A stretch of 64,000 nt of DNA from Rubellimicrobium mesophilum DSM 19309 (GCF_000600335.2 NZ_KK088522.1:49740-113739), one strand, 5' to 3'. Numbered from the stretch's first letter, positions 28,468 to 37,351 are shown. The notes: generated from the sequence alone by a model not told the origin. Numbers and translations are program-made.

Positions 28468-28970
28468 ACAGCGTCGTCAGTAAGGCCACTCGCCGAAATC
28501 GTCGATGATACCACTGCTGGTCGGAGCCGAGGAAGTCATGTTACCGCCTCATTAGCCGACTCGAAGACATGCCCGGTAAAGATTCACAGACGTCCCGCAG
28601 TTACCAAACTGCGGGATTTTCTATTTGAGCAATGGAGTTGCTGAAAAGGGTGAGACGAAGGGCGGAGTGGCCGACCCAGCGCCTCCCGTTTTCCCGGCTC
28701 CAATGCAATGTCAGCTAGGTTCCGAGCTATAATCGAACAGGGAGTTGTTTGACCCAGGCCCTTGATTGGAGTTCAATCATTTTGGACAGCACAAGGTAGC
28801 GCCTCATCAGCGCAGAGTTGCCGTTGTGTGAAGACATTCGGCCAGAAAGAATGATCTCGACGAAAGACACAGCGACAACTTGTCCACGCGGCAGTCAACA
28901 GGATCCGCCCAGAGAGCGCCAGCATTGGGATGGGAGGCGGGCAACTATGGACCAAGGTCCGCCGCTCGTC
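28468..28970. other. Intergenic region
   Basis: Apart from the terminator at 28593 no gene or repeat is seen. Confidence 0.4.
28593..28626 (+). terminator. Rho-independent terminator
   Basis: Perfect 10-bp arms (TCCCGCAGTT and AACTGCGGGA) with an ACCA loop are followed by TTTTCTATTT. This is the most canonical terminator in the window and probably ends the secreted-protein transcript. Confidence 0.85.
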
Positions 28971-30356
28971 CTATTGCACAAGCTGGAAATATGCCGCTGT
29001 GAAGTTCTGCTCCATGCCAGTATCGCAGCCGGAGAACTTCAGGTTTGAGGTGCCGCTGACGGTTGAGCCCGAGGTGATGGCGGCACCCTCCCCAGTGGCA
29101 TTGGAGGAGAAAGCTACAGGACCGAGCGCGACGATCTGTGCACCGTAGAGGTAGAGAGCGGCCGAGTTCTTGAACCCGCCCCTGGTGATGATCTGAGCAC
29201 CACTCCCCGGCGAACAAGCGTCATTGCGGCCCACCCACAGCCCTTGGCTCGACCCGCCCCCGCCGCCGGCGGTGCTGACCGATACTGAGGTGTCGGATGT
29301 ATTGGTCGTATAGATGACTACGTTGTCCAGCGTCACGTTCCCCGCGATGCTGACCAAGCAGTTCGTGATTAGGACGAAGTTCTTGTAAGTGATCCCGCCT
29401 GAAGGCCCCGTCAGCGTCAACGTATTACCAGAGCTTGTGCAATCACGAGTGTGGACCAGTCCTTCGGTGAAGGAGCTGGTGGAATTGTAGGTGACATTGG
29501 CCCCAGAAGTGAGGCTGCGCACACCACTGCCGGCTGTGATATAAGCAGGTCGGTCGTCGTCGCTAGGCGTCTTGAGCGCAACATCCAGGGGATCGGTTGC
29601 GGTCGTTCTGATTCGATCAAGGATGCGGATGTCGAACTCGTCGCTGCGTAGAGCGTCCTGCAGGCCAGGGTTTTGAGCGAGGCCGGACCCACCCATTTGG
29701 ATGTTAGTTGCGTCCGGCATGGAGACGATTGTGCCCGACTGAAATGTATTGTTGTTGCCAACTTTCACGTTCGAATTCGAGTGGATGCAGAAACCCTTCA
29801 GGAATTGGCTGCCTGACTGAATGTCCACCAGTCCTTGCGCCGTGATGCCGTCGCGGAGGCAGGCGGGCTGATAAGTGGCGTAGATGGCTGAGGCGCGAAC
29901 ATCCATCGAATCAATGCCCACCATGCGGAACAGGAAGGTGCTGGCTGGGTTGTTATGATCGGTTGCCCGGCTGGCGGTGACCAGAACGGCTGATTTTGAG
30001 GCTGCGTTGTCCTGAAACGTGCCCGTCGTTGTGTCCCATGTCCCAAACTGTATGTCGGCCTGCTGGATCACCTCGCCAAAGGCTGACGATGGCATATCAA
30101 ACGCAGCAATTTGCATAGCGGCGGTCCGGGCCGCTGTGGCCGTGTTGCTGCCTTGGTTGCGCCTGAACAGAGCAGCATGAGCGGTGGCGTCTGCGGTGAG
30201 CTGCAGGTGGGTCCGCTCTTGGTAGAAGTAAGTGGTGTCCAATGCGGCTGCGCCGATGCAGCACACGGCTGCGGTCAAGAAAAGGTTGAACACCGTGACC
30301 ATGCCGCCCTCGTCGCGGGCAAAGCGGGTGAGTCGTTGTCCAAGTGATGCCAACAT
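28971..30356 (-). CDS. TadG-like protein (pilus-assembly type, orphan)
   Basis: A 461-residue protein. The N terminus (FARDEGGMVTVFNLFLTAAV, then LDTTYFYQERTHLQLTADAT) is the TadE/TadG pattern: a Gly-rich processing-like site, one membrane helix and an Ala-rich amphipathic helix. The rest is a Ser/Thr/Gly-rich extracytoplasmic domain. In Tad systems such proteins are minor pseudopilins or envelope parts. No other tad genes are nearby, so it either works with a Tad machine elsewhere or is a domesticated surface protein. Base composition is lower in GC than the left part. Confidence 0.65.
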   Translation of the reverse strand: MLASLGQRLTRFARDEGGMVTVFNLFLTAAVCCIGAAALDTTYFYQERTHLQLTADATAHAALFRRNQGSNTATAARTAAMQIAAFDMPSSAFGEVIQQADIQFGTWDTTTGTFQDNAASKSAVLVTASRATDHNNPASTFLFRMVGIDSMDVRASAIYATYQPACLRDGITAQGLVDIQSGSQFLKGFCIHSNSNVKVGNNNTFQSGTIVSMPDATNIQMGGSGLAQNPGLQDALRSDEFDIRILDRIRTTATDPLDVALKTPSDDDRPAYITAGSGVRSLTSGANVTYNSTSSFTEGLVHTRDCTSSGNTLTLTGPSGGITYKNFVLITNCLVSIAGNVTLDNVVIYTTNTSDTSVSVSTAGGGGGSSQGLWVGRNDACSPGSGAQIITRGGFKNSAALYLYGAQIVALGPVAFSSNATGEGAAITSGSTVSGTSNLKFSGCDTGMEQNFTAAYFQLVQ

Positions 30357-30660
30357 TGCGTCCCCTCGCGTTCATCCCGTCGCCATGCGAAAGCGCACGT
30401 GATCCGTAGCAAAGCACGCGGAGTCAGCACGACTGCGACAAGGAGGTGACCCGACGGGGAAATATCGTGGCAGAATAACGGCAGTGAAGAAGAGAACTGA
30501 GGGCTGGGCCGTGTAAACATTAAGGTCCGTGGCTCAGCGCCACGTACTGGGGAACCTGAGATCAGATGTCGGCGACAGCAGACGAGGGTCCCGCCCCTGC
30601 ACAGTCTCGGACTAAGGACCGGAGCTAGAGCACTCCCGACGCAGTCTGACCCTTCGGTTT
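30357..30660. other. Intergenic region left of the IS
   Basis: Upstream DNA of the TadG-like gene. The last nine bases (CTTCGGTTT) are the target duplication of the IS. Nothing else is seen. Confidence 0.5.
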
Positions 30661-31713
30661 GGCGTTGTTGCGTAACTCAGCCTGAGGCCGAGCTTGTCCC
30701 TTTCCCCTGCTGATTAGTCGGCGCGCATGATCTCGGCCCGTCCGAGGGCCGAGAAGCGGTTCATCAGGGCGATGCGGGTGTGGATCTCGGCGGTCTGGCG
30801 GTCGGGATCGCGTGAGGCGATGCGTTCGCCGAAAGCTTTGAGGCGGAGCATCTGGGCCTCGATCCGACTTCGGGCGTGGTAGCCCGTCAGTCGCTTCCAG
30901 AACGCCCGACCGAAGTGCCTTGAGGATCGCAGGTTCTCGTTCCTGGCTCTGGCTGCGGGACAGTCCTCCTTCCAGGGGCGGCCGTTCTTGCGGATCGGGA
31001 TAACAGCCGTGCCGCCTCGCCCAGCGATGGCGGCGTGGCAGGTCCGGGTGTCGTAAGCGCCATCGGCTGTGACAGTGCCGATGGCTTGGTCCGACGGGAT
31101 CTGCTCGAGCAGATCGGGTAGCACTGGGCTGTCGCCCTCACGGCTGGAAGTGAACTCCACCGCCCGGATGTCCCCGGTGGCCACGTCCATGGCCAAGTGG
31201 ACCTTGCGCCATTGCCTGCGCCGGCCAGGACCGTGCTTGCGCACCTGCCACTCGCCGTCCCCACGCATCTTCACCCCCGTGCTGTCGACCAGCAGGTTCA
31301 AGGAACCACCCGACCGCCGGGAGGGGATCTGAATGGTGACCGTCTTCTGCCTGCGGCAGAGCGTCGAGTAGTCTGGCACCGGCCAGTTCAGGCCCGCCAG
31401 CCTCAGTAGGCTCGCCACCATCCCGATCGTCTGCCGCAGCGCCAGCCCAAACAGCACCTTGATACTGAGGCAGAACTGGATGGCGACATCGGAGAAGGTC
31501 TCGGGCCGACCAGGACGGCCGCTCGGGCTCGCGAGCCACTCCATCTCCCGGTCCAGCCAGATCAGCAGGGAGCCTCGCCGGCGCAGCGCGGCGTTGTAGC
31601 TGGACCAGTTCGTCGTGCGGTAGCGGGTGGGTGGCGGCTTGCTCATGCCCGCCCAGATAGGCACCCGCCGAACCTACGCGAGCCCCTCGCCTAGGGAGTT
31701 ACGCAACAACGCC
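30661..31713 (-). mobile_element. IS5-family insertion sequence (IS903 group)
   Basis: A complete 1053-bp element. The ends are perfect 18-bp inverted repeats, GGCGTTGTTGCGTAACTC at 30661 and its complement at 31696-31713. A 9-bp direct duplication CTTCGGTTT flanks it (30652-30660 and 31714-31722), the duplication size typical of the IS903 group. It holds a single intact transposase gene and lies between genes. Confidence 0.95.
30714..31646 (-). CDS. IS5-family transposase
   Basis: A 310-residue DDE transposase. The N-terminal YRTTNWSSYNAALRRRGSLL is typical of the group. The catalytic Asp, Asp and Glu lie in LLVDSTGVKMRG, TADGAYDTRTCHAAI and YHARSRIEAQMLRLKAFG, with the Y-R-E spacing of the IS5 family. 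The gene is intact and the IS ends are perfect, so the element may still be active. The start MSKPPPTRYRT was chosen by family. An in-frame ATG six codons upstream exists. Confidence 0.93.
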   Translation of the reverse strand: MSKPPPTRYRTTNWSSYNAALRRRGSLLIWLDREMEWLASPSGRPGRPETFSDVAIQFCLSIKVLFGLALRQTIGMVASLLRLAGLNWPVPDYSTLCRRQKTVTIQIPSRRSGGSLNLLVDSTGVKMRGDGEWQVRKHGPGRRRQWRKVHLAMDVATGDIRAVEFTSSREGDSPVLPDLLEQIPSDQAIGTVTADGAYDTRTCHAAIAGRGGTAVIPIRKNGRPWKEDCPAARARNENLRSSRHFGRAFWKRLTGYHARSRIEAQMLRLKAFGERIASRDPDRQTAEIHTRIALMNRFSALGRAEIMRAD

Positions 31714-31813
31714 CTTCGGTTTAGTAAAGTTGCTCCAAACCGAGTTTGGCTTTGGTGGCACTTCAAACCTACAAGGCCCTGTGCACTGAATGTCAGCGCA
31801 GCGCTTGCGGTGC

Positions 31814-32728
31814 TCAAGTCGATCCAGTGCCAAGCGTCGGTCCTAAGGAGTGGGCTAGGTGGCCCAAGCTAGAGCGGACGCGATCCTTGATCCTCGTGAT
31901 ATTGTTCGGCGGTCTTGGGGGAACCCAATGAGGCCCTTCGGGAAACTCGCCAGTCCCTGTGTCGAAGCAGCACTTCGAACTTGGTATCAGACGCTCGGTC
32001 CAGTCCTCCGGAAGTTCATCAGCCTGCGCCGGGCTTGGCCTAAGGGAGGTCTCAGCACCCAAAGTCCAGGCAGAGCGCCGTTCATGGAGCCACTCTCCGC
32101 GCAGCATCGGCTCCCGCCGGGTCTCGAAGCGCTTCCGAATCTGCTCCGGAGACCGGTACATGTAATGTCTGAACCTGATCAGTCTGGGATACACTGGATG
32201 CAGGCCCTCATACGGCAGGCTCCTGAGGGTTCTCGAATGCCGCACAAAACGGATGGGGCTGTAGTCATTGATGGTGAAATACCGCAGTCTCTGCTCTATG
32301 GGGACATGGCTGCCGTAGAGCGCCGGGTCATTTCGATAGGCTATGAGATCCCTTTCGGTGAATACAAAGTTATATAACTGGGCGAAAACCGAGTTGTAGC
32401 GAGCAGGAACATTCGAGAGGAACTCTCGCGGGTTGTCGATATAAAACTCGTCAGCGTCCAGAATGCACCACCAATCGCCGGGCCGAGCGCGGGGCCTGTA
32501 GGCTTGGAGGAGGTTATCTCGGATCCCGTCATCGAAAGGGCGAGGATCCTGCTTGTAGGGGATGACGGCTGGCAGCTCTCTGGCCACGCCTTGGACGATT
32601 TCCCACGTTCCGTCGCTGCTGCCGTTGTCCAGCACGTATATGGCGTCGGACCAGTTAGCGGCGGCCCTGAGAGCCTGCTCCACGATGTCAGACTCGTTCT
32701 TCACGGCACATAAGCAAAACACTCTCAT
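31814..32728 (-). CDS. Glycosyltransferase family 2-like protein
   Basis: A 304-residue cytoplasmic or membrane-associated enzyme. It begins MRVFCLCAVKNESDIVEQAL, followed by YVLDNGSSDGTWEIV for the nucleotide-sugar fold and WWCILDADEFYIDNP with the DxD metal site. The later part is Arg/Tyr-rich without membrane helices. It resembles the DUF4422/GT2_4 type that adds sugars to surface glycans. The partner pathway is not in the window. It lies just beyond the IS and reads towards it. Confidence 0.75.
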   Translation of the reverse strand: MRVFCLCAVKNESDIVEQALRAAANWSDAIYVLDNGSSDGTWEIVQGVARELPAVIPYKQDPRPFDDGIRDNLLQAYRPRARPGDWWCILDADEFYIDNPREFLSNVPARYNSVFAQLYNFVFTERDLIAYRNDPALYGSHVPIEQRLRYFTINDYSPIRFVRHSRTLRSLPYEGLHPVYPRLIRFRHYMYRSPEQIRKRFETRREPMLRGEWLHERRSAWTLGAETSLRPSPAQADELPEDWTERLIPSSKCCFDTGTGEFPEGPHWVPPRPPNNITRIKDRVRSSLGHLAHSLGPTLGTGST

Positions 32729-32806
32729 GTTGACGGCCCTTTCGGCGTCACTGACAGGTCTGTTGCCGATGTAAGCGCGAGGCGGGACCCCGCCCGGCGC
32801 GGCGTC

Positions 32807-32974
32807 TCAGGGTGGCTCCGCTTTGCGGTTATCCAGGAGAAGGTTGCTAAACAGGCCCTCGTTGGCGCCAAGGGCGAGGGCCATGAGAGCGCCCGCTACG
32901 GCCAAGCCTATCGCCAGGCAGACGATGAGGGCTCCGACCCCTAGAACCTCATAAAACAGATAAGGCAGCAGCAT
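32807..32974 (-). CDS. Small membrane protein
   Basis: A 55-residue frame with two adjoining hydrophobic stretches (YLFYEVLGVGALIVCLAIGL and AVAGALMALALGA) and a short polar tail. AAAGGCGG precedes ATG 32974. It is not recognised. Position ahead of the glycosyltransferase suggests cotranscription but no function. Confidence 0.45.
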   Translation of the reverse strand: MLLPYLFYEVLGVGALIVCLAIGLAVAGALMALALGANEGLFSNLLLDNRKAEPP

Positions 32975-33342
32975 CGATCCGCCTTTCCCGCACGCTCCCG
33001 CGCGAAAAACAGTGATCAGCTCGCTCACCGGGAAATAGTGCCACAACCGCTCTGTTCAACATACGCGAGGACGGCTCGGTCGGCCAGAACTGGCCTATTG
33101 TTAGACGACTAAGCCAAGGGCAGCGCACGCGCAGGGCTAACCGCAGACCACAATCGACGTTTGTATCGTTAGCTTTGTTGGACGCTACCGGCACCAAGAG
33201 AATGCCGAACTTCTGCCCGCCGCAACCGGCTGCTCCGCGCCGGCGGGGCTTCGACAGTCTACCAAAGTCGACAAACAGCGACGGCCCTTCTGCAGCCGAT
33301 GCCCTCAGTACGCTGAAGAGGGCAGATGGCTGCGGCCGAGCA
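32975..33342. other. Gap without a confident gene
   Basis: No gene or repeat is supported between the small membrane gene and the coupled peptide gene. Confidence 0.35.
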
Positions 33343-33444
33343 TCACCCCCGGACCCACCAGCCCGTGAGCCCCAGCCCAACGAGGACAGCGCCAACGGTG
33401 AGAGCGCGGACATAGTCGCGCCTGGTTGCGGTGCGGCGGGTCAT
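33343..33444 (-). CDS. 33-residue single-helix membrane peptide
   Basis: MTRRTATRRDYVRALTVGA followed by VLVGLGLTGWWVRG: a basic N terminus and one hydrophobic helix. Its ATG overlaps the stop of the upstream gene by four bases (ATGA), which supports translation by coupling. No family is known to me. Confidence 0.45.
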   Translation of the reverse strand: MTRRTATRRDYVRALTVGAVLVGLGLTGWWVRG

Positions 33445-34097
33445 GGCGGCGTACGGCCCGGTGGCTCTGGCGGGGTGAGGCGCTTCGATCTTGCGATTGC
33501 GTTGGCCGCAGACTGTGCTGCCTCTTGGCTCTCATAAGGCTGGTCCCAGCCCGTGCCGGGAACCTCAATCGGGGTGGCGGCGCAGTGGCGGGCGAACACG
33601 AAGAGCACGAAACAGCCACGGCCGTCTGCCCGCACGAAGTATTCCGGGCCGTCGGGAACGCGGGCCACGACTGGCTGACCAGCGCCGCCGCCTGGCTCCC
33701 ATGTGAGATCAATCTCGTCCTTCATCGTTCTCTCACCCGTCTCTCCTTTGCCTGACCTTCGCGAGCGCGGGCTGCGTCGCTCGGACGTGGGCGGGGTGTC
33801 CCGCGCGGTGAGCAGTAACCTGATATCCGTCTCGGCCTTGGCGAGAGCCTCGTCCTCGGTCTCACCGGCGACAAGGACCAAGGGCAGCTGCCAGCAGGTG
33901 GCCACGAACATGCCCTTGGGCTCGCGAAAGATGTCGACCGTGAACGTCAGCGGCGTGCGGCCATCCTGGGCGTCCACGAGAAGGCGGTGGGTGATGCAAA
34001 GCTGGTTCCTGTCGCCGATGGCGGTCTTGAGCCGCTGAACGAGCTTCAGGCCGAAGGAGGTGGGATTGGACTTGGGGGGCATCGGGTCGCGGCTCAT
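33441..34097 (-). CDS. Hypothetical protein with HicB-like N-terminal domain
   Basis: A 218-residue frame. Residues 50-97 (LTFTVDIFREPKGMFVATC, then ETEDEALAKAETDIRLLL) resemble the partial RNase H fold of HicB antitoxins. A basic linker follows at 105-124. The part from MKDEIDLTWEPGGG (33725) could be a separate protein. No hicA-like toxin gene is next to it, so no toxin-antitoxin claim is made. A short upstream frame ending MMKRRAAVGGLPR overlaps its start by ATGA. Confidence 0.5.
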   Translation of the reverse strand: MSRDPMPPKSNPTSFGLKLVQRLKTAIGDRNQLCITHRLLVDAQDGRTPLTFTVDIFREPKGMFVATCWQLPLVLVAGETEDEALAKAETDIRLLLTARDTPPTSERRSPRSRRSGKGETGERTMKDEIDLTWEPGGGAGQPVVARVPDGPEYFVRADGRGCFVLFVFARHCAATPIEVPGTGWDQPYESQEAAQSAANAIARSKRLTPPEPPGRTPP

Positions 34098-34712
34098 CGG
34101 GGCAGGCCACCCACGGCCGCCCTACGCTTCATCATCTCAGCCTGCGGAGTATTTGCCATGGGCATCTTCATGACAGCGCAGATCGCCGAGTTAGGGTGAA
34201 AGCCTGCACATTCGGAGCGCTCCGACAAGCCCATGGAGGCGCCATGTCCATCAAGCTGGTGTCCGAGCAGCCAGAAACGCTGCGGCACCTCCAATGCGCC
34301 GGAATTGGAAGCCCAACGCATCACAACCCAAGCCGGAGGCCGGGTGATGAGCACAGTCGCCGGGAGGCACATTCGCCTTCAGCCATGTGCCCATGCGGTC
34401 CAGCCCGCGACCAAGCCCAGTTGGTGGGACCACGACCTTGACCCGGATTGGGAAGGCTAAGTCGTCGACATCGCGCTGGGGCGTGTTGCGGCGGGTCATG
34501 AGGGGAGACCAGCAGGACCGCGAGCCGGTGCCAGCGGGGGCAGAGTATCGGGTCCGGGAGATAAGGGGAGCGTCACAAGCCGTGCTGCTCTCGAAACACC
34601 TGCCCCTGGCTAGTTGTATATGTCCCCGTTTTTGTGACGCGGGCGAGCGCGGTTCGGTTCTTTGCGTCAGTTCTATTGTGACGGCGAGGGGCCAGAACGG
34701 CCCCCCGCGAGG
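34098..34712. other. Mostly non-coding region right of the HicB-like gene
   Basis: Contains only a weak short plus-strand frame (34347-34460) and GTGACG repeats from 34632. No other gene is seen. Confidence 0.4.
34347..34460 (+). CDS. Possible 37-residue peptide
   Basis: Starts MSTVAGRHIRLQPCAHA and ends KPSWWDHDLDPDWEG. GGAGG lies seven bases before the ATG. Support is limited to the ribosome site and the aromatic/acidic tail. Confidence 0.25.
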   Translation: MSTVAGRHIRLQPCAHAVQPATKPSWWDHDLDPDWEG

Positions 34713-34725
34713 TCAGGCGTCACAA
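34632..34725. repeat. TTGTGACG repeats at the 3' end of the broken replication-like gene
   Basis: Two direct copies of TTGTGACG (34632-34639, 34676-34683) and one inverted CGTCACAA (34718-34725). The layout mirrors the TGGTGACG set at 38788-38905. Confidence 0.45.
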
Positions 34726-35173
34726 ACAACAGGACGGGGATGCAAGGATTTTGTGCGGGGCTTCTGGGCTGGGGCGGGCTCCGCAGACCACCGCATGAAC
34801 GCCTTGCGCGCCGGCTGCCCATCGTCGGTGGGCTCATCATCCAAGGCCCAAAGCGCCGACTGGCCGATGCCGGAGGGGCCGAGGCACGGCCCCTGCATCA
34901 TGCGGATGAAGCCCCGTGCCTCCAACTCGCGGAGCCATGGTCCCACCGTGTTGCGATGGACGTTGAGCGCCTCGGCTGCCTGCCGGTGGCTTAGGACGAT
35001 GGGACCGTTGTTCGAGCCGTTGAAGCGGCGTTTCAGCTCGACGTAGAGGGCACGCGGACCAGGGCTGAGGGTGGCCCAGGCGTGGCACGCCTGAAATCAC
35101 TCGTAGAGCTGGACGTGGCGCCCCCGTGGGGACGCCGCCGGCCGCGCTTGTGGCCCTTGTGGCTGCCGCTCAC
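34713..35173 (-). pseudogene. Broken winged-helix, replication-protein-like gene
   Basis: Read through, it starts GTG 35173 (SGSHKGHKRGRRR), then RHVQLYE, a TGA stop at 35097-35099 where Trp would fit, then ALYVELKRRFNGSNNG, LSHRQAAEALNVHRNTVGPW and LRELEARGFIR. A frame shift lies between 35100 and 35125. The NGxNNG...LSxRQAA...NT...L..GF pattern matches the intact gene at 38848-39390, so the two are paralogues. A stop codon plus a shift suggests real decay here. Its start overlaps the stop of the next upstream small gene (GTGA). Confidence 0.6.
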
Positions 35174-35345
35174 CGACCCTCCTCCTGGCCCAGGAGAGCC
35201 AGCCAGAGGCGCAGGGCGGCGAGCTGCGCGCGGGGCAGCCTCCCAGAGACAACCAGACCGCATCCACGGCTCCCTCCGCGCCTCTCAGGACGCAGACGTG
35301 CCAGTGGCCTTCCCGCCGCTCCAGACGGGCGCCCTGCGGCCTCAT
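35170..35345 (-). pseudogene. Small unknown gene with a frame break
   Basis: Starts MRPQGARLERREGHWHVCVL at 35345 after GGGGAGCGG and ends LAALRLWLALLGQEEGR at 35170 in another frame, one base being missing between. A further short frame (KTQMQIARLRRRYGL) ends on its start, so this was a chain of coupled small genes. Function unknown. Confidence 0.4.
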
Positions 35346-35495
35346 GGCCGCTCCCCGTAGGCGAGGTGGGCCAGTGCACGGGCGAGGCTCACAGAGAGCC
35401 CGTAGCGGCGACGCAGGCGGGCAATCTGCATCTGGGTCTTGCCGCCCTCCCGTCGTCGGCCAGGACCGGCTCCACGCGGCTCCTGAGCACGTATC

Positions 35496-35600
35496 GCGCG
35501 TGAGTTGGGTCAGGTCCTTGCCCGCGCGTTCCAGCCCCTCCCGGATCGCACCCAGAAGATCATGGCGAGTGTAGTGCTGCTCGACAGTTGCGGCGGTCAT
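35496..35600 (-). pseudogene. N-terminal fragment of a SAM-dependent methyltransferase
   Basis: About 35 codons (MTAATVEQHYTRHDLLGAI, then REGLERAGKDLTQLT) resemble the first helices of small class I methyltransferases, in which this region precedes the SAM-binding core. The core is absent. Assignment is by similarity of phrasing only. Confidence 0.35.
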
Positions 35601-35778
35601 AGCTGCCCTCCCATAGCTCTCGAAGATACCACAGGCTGGGTCCTTCGATCATGCAACCAGGCCAGCCGTCCACCTGAGGGCAACCACCCGTCCCTGCAAA
35701 GCGGAATCAGATGCTTAGGCGAGGCACTACGGGCGAGTATGGCGAAGTCCCTGTCCGCCACACTCCCCTGATGTGCTC

Positions 35779-36795
35779 TCAGATCAGCAGGATGTCGTGG
35801 GCCTCCACGGTGGCACTCGCCTGCAGGTCAGCGACTAGCGTGAGCCCGCTGTCCTTGCTGCCGTTCCTGTCGAACCACAGCGTCTCGTTCGCAGTGTCGA
35901 AGATGAACCGAATGTTGCTGTCCTCGGCGTCGTGGCCGTTGCTCGCCTGGAACTGACCGCTTGAGAGCCGGCCAGGTTCCAACCCACCTTTGAAGCCCAT
36001 TGCGTCGATCACAAACTTGTCGTCGTTGCCGCTCTTGCTCCCGAAGTCGGTGATGGTGTCGCCAGCGTCGGATCGGCTGAGGAATACGAACTCGTCGTTG
36101 CCGGTACCTCCGGTAAGCCGGTCCCGACCCTCACCTCCAGCCAGCCAGTCCTTGTCAGCCCCACCCTTGAGCCCGTCGCGCCCCTCGGCACCCCACAGGT
36201 TGTCCTTGCCCGCCCCGCCGATCAGCCGGTCATCGCCGCCGGTCAGAGTGACAGTGCCCTCGTGATCGTCGCCAACCAGTACGTCGTCACCTCGTCCGCC
36301 GATCAGGGTATCGTCCCCACCGATCAGGTTGCCCGAGCCGAAATGCAGGTCTCCGAACAGGGAGTCGTTCCCATCTCCGCCCCTCACGACATCATTCCCG
36401 CCCGTCAGAAGGCCGACGCCCTCATGCCTGTCACCTTGCAACTCGTCGTTACCTGCGCCGCCCATCAGGGTGTCATCCCCGCCGATCAGGTCGCCCTCAC
36501 CGGCGTGGACGTCTCCAAATAGGAAGTCGTCGCCCTCCCCCCCGTTGACGGCGTCATTCCCGCCCATCAGTAGGCCATGGCCCTCGTGTCGGTCGCCCTG
36601 CAAATCGTCCGCACCTGCACCGCCCATCAGGGTGTCATTGCCGCCGGTCAGGTCGCCTTCGCCGGTGTGCAGGTCACCAAACAGGAGACCAGCGACATCC
36701 GACGGCCTTGTGCCCGGAGGATCGGCCGTGACCGTCGATGACACAAAGTCTGGCCCGATAATCTCGTCGGCCGATGTTCCTATGTAAGTTCTCAC
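35779..36795 (-). CDS. RTX protein with 27-residue tandem repeats
   Basis: A 338-residue protein. GTG 36795 follows the strong site GGGAGGG. From about residue 40 to 175 it has five tandem units of 27 residues, each about GGNDTLMGGAGADDLQGD then RHEGHGLLM. Each unit pairs classic GGxGxD turns with an added GDxHxGxGxL arm. Ordinary RTX repeats follow (GGEGRDRLTGGTGNDEFVF), then a C-terminal domain (FIFDTANETLWFDRNGS) of the type that guides type I secretion. No signal peptide and no transporter genes are nearby. Confidence 0.8.
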   Translation of the reverse strand: MRTYIGTSADEIIGPDFVSSTVTADPPGTRPSDVAGLLFGDLHTGEGDLTGGNDTLMGGAGADDLQGDRHEGHGLLMGGNDAVNGGEGDDFLFGDVHAGEGDLIGGDDTLMGGAGNDELQGDRHEGVGLLTGGNDVVRGGDGNDSLFGDLHFGSGNLIGGDDTLIGGRGDDVLVGDDHEGTVTLTGGDDRLIGGAGKDNLWGAEGRDGLKGGADKDWLAGGEGRDRLTGGTGNDEFVFLSRSDAGDTITDFGSKSGNDDKFVIDAMGFKGGLEPGRLSSGQFQASNGHDAEDSNIRFIFDTANETLWFDRNGSKDSGLTLVADLQASATVEAHDILLI

Positions 36796-37008
36796 GTTTA
36801 TCCCTCCCTTTGACCTCGAGGACAGAACAAGCGCGGGGCAGGGATGCCGGACGGCGAGGCCATGCCCTGCGAGGCTGGCCCTCCAGACGCCAGCCGGTGG
36901 CAGGCAGATCGGATCGCGTGAGGAACAATGCTGCCTTATGAGCACGGGTCTGTAAACAAAAGCGTGCTTTACGCCCGCCGCTGAGAAGCTGGGGGATTTG
37001 CGCCCACA

Positions 37009-37326
37009 TCATGGGACGCCCAAGGCCGGGTTGGTGCCTCTTGTGCAGGGATCCATGCCGCCCAGTTCAGGGGCATCGCGACCGTTGTCGGGCAGCACCA
37101 CGACCGCGCCAGCCTCAGCTCGGCCCAGGAACGCCGCCGAGGACTCGCCCGCCTCCCGCTCCAGCCGCACCCAGGGACCGCCCGCATTCCGGTGCAGCAC
37201 GGCCACGACGTGCGGCCCCGTCTCGCCCGGGGCTAGGATGGGACGCAGCAGCACCACAGCGTGCCGGCGTGCCTCGGCCTCCCCAGTCGCAGCCTCGAGC
37301 CGGCATAGCCGGCGCCGCAGGGTCAT
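37009..37326 (-). CDS. Small paralogous protein 1 (MTLxRRLxxLE family)
   Basis: 105 residues starting MTLRRRLCRLEAATGEAEAR. The middle has VRLEREAGESSAAFLGRAEA, which matches a GES..F..R motif in the next two genes upstream. Last gene of a chain of overlapping small genes. Function unknown. Confidence 0.55.
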   Translation of the reverse strand: MTLRRRLCRLEAATGEAEARRHAVVLLRPILAPGETGPHVVAVLHRNAGGPWVRLEREAGESSAAFLGRAEAGAVVVLPDNGRDAPELGGMDPCTRGTNPALGVP

Positions 37327-37351
37327 GCCCGGTCCTCCTCGGTGGTCCGCA

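Noticed and set aside
33441..34097. A HicAB toxin-antitoxin system.
   Set aside because: Only the HicB-like fold is suggested. No HicA-like double-stranded RNA-binding toxin lies on either side.
35900..36700. Regular direct repeats that could suggest a CRISPR array.
   Set aside because: They are the coding repeats of the RTX protein, in frame and with a 81-bp period. No spacer pattern exists.
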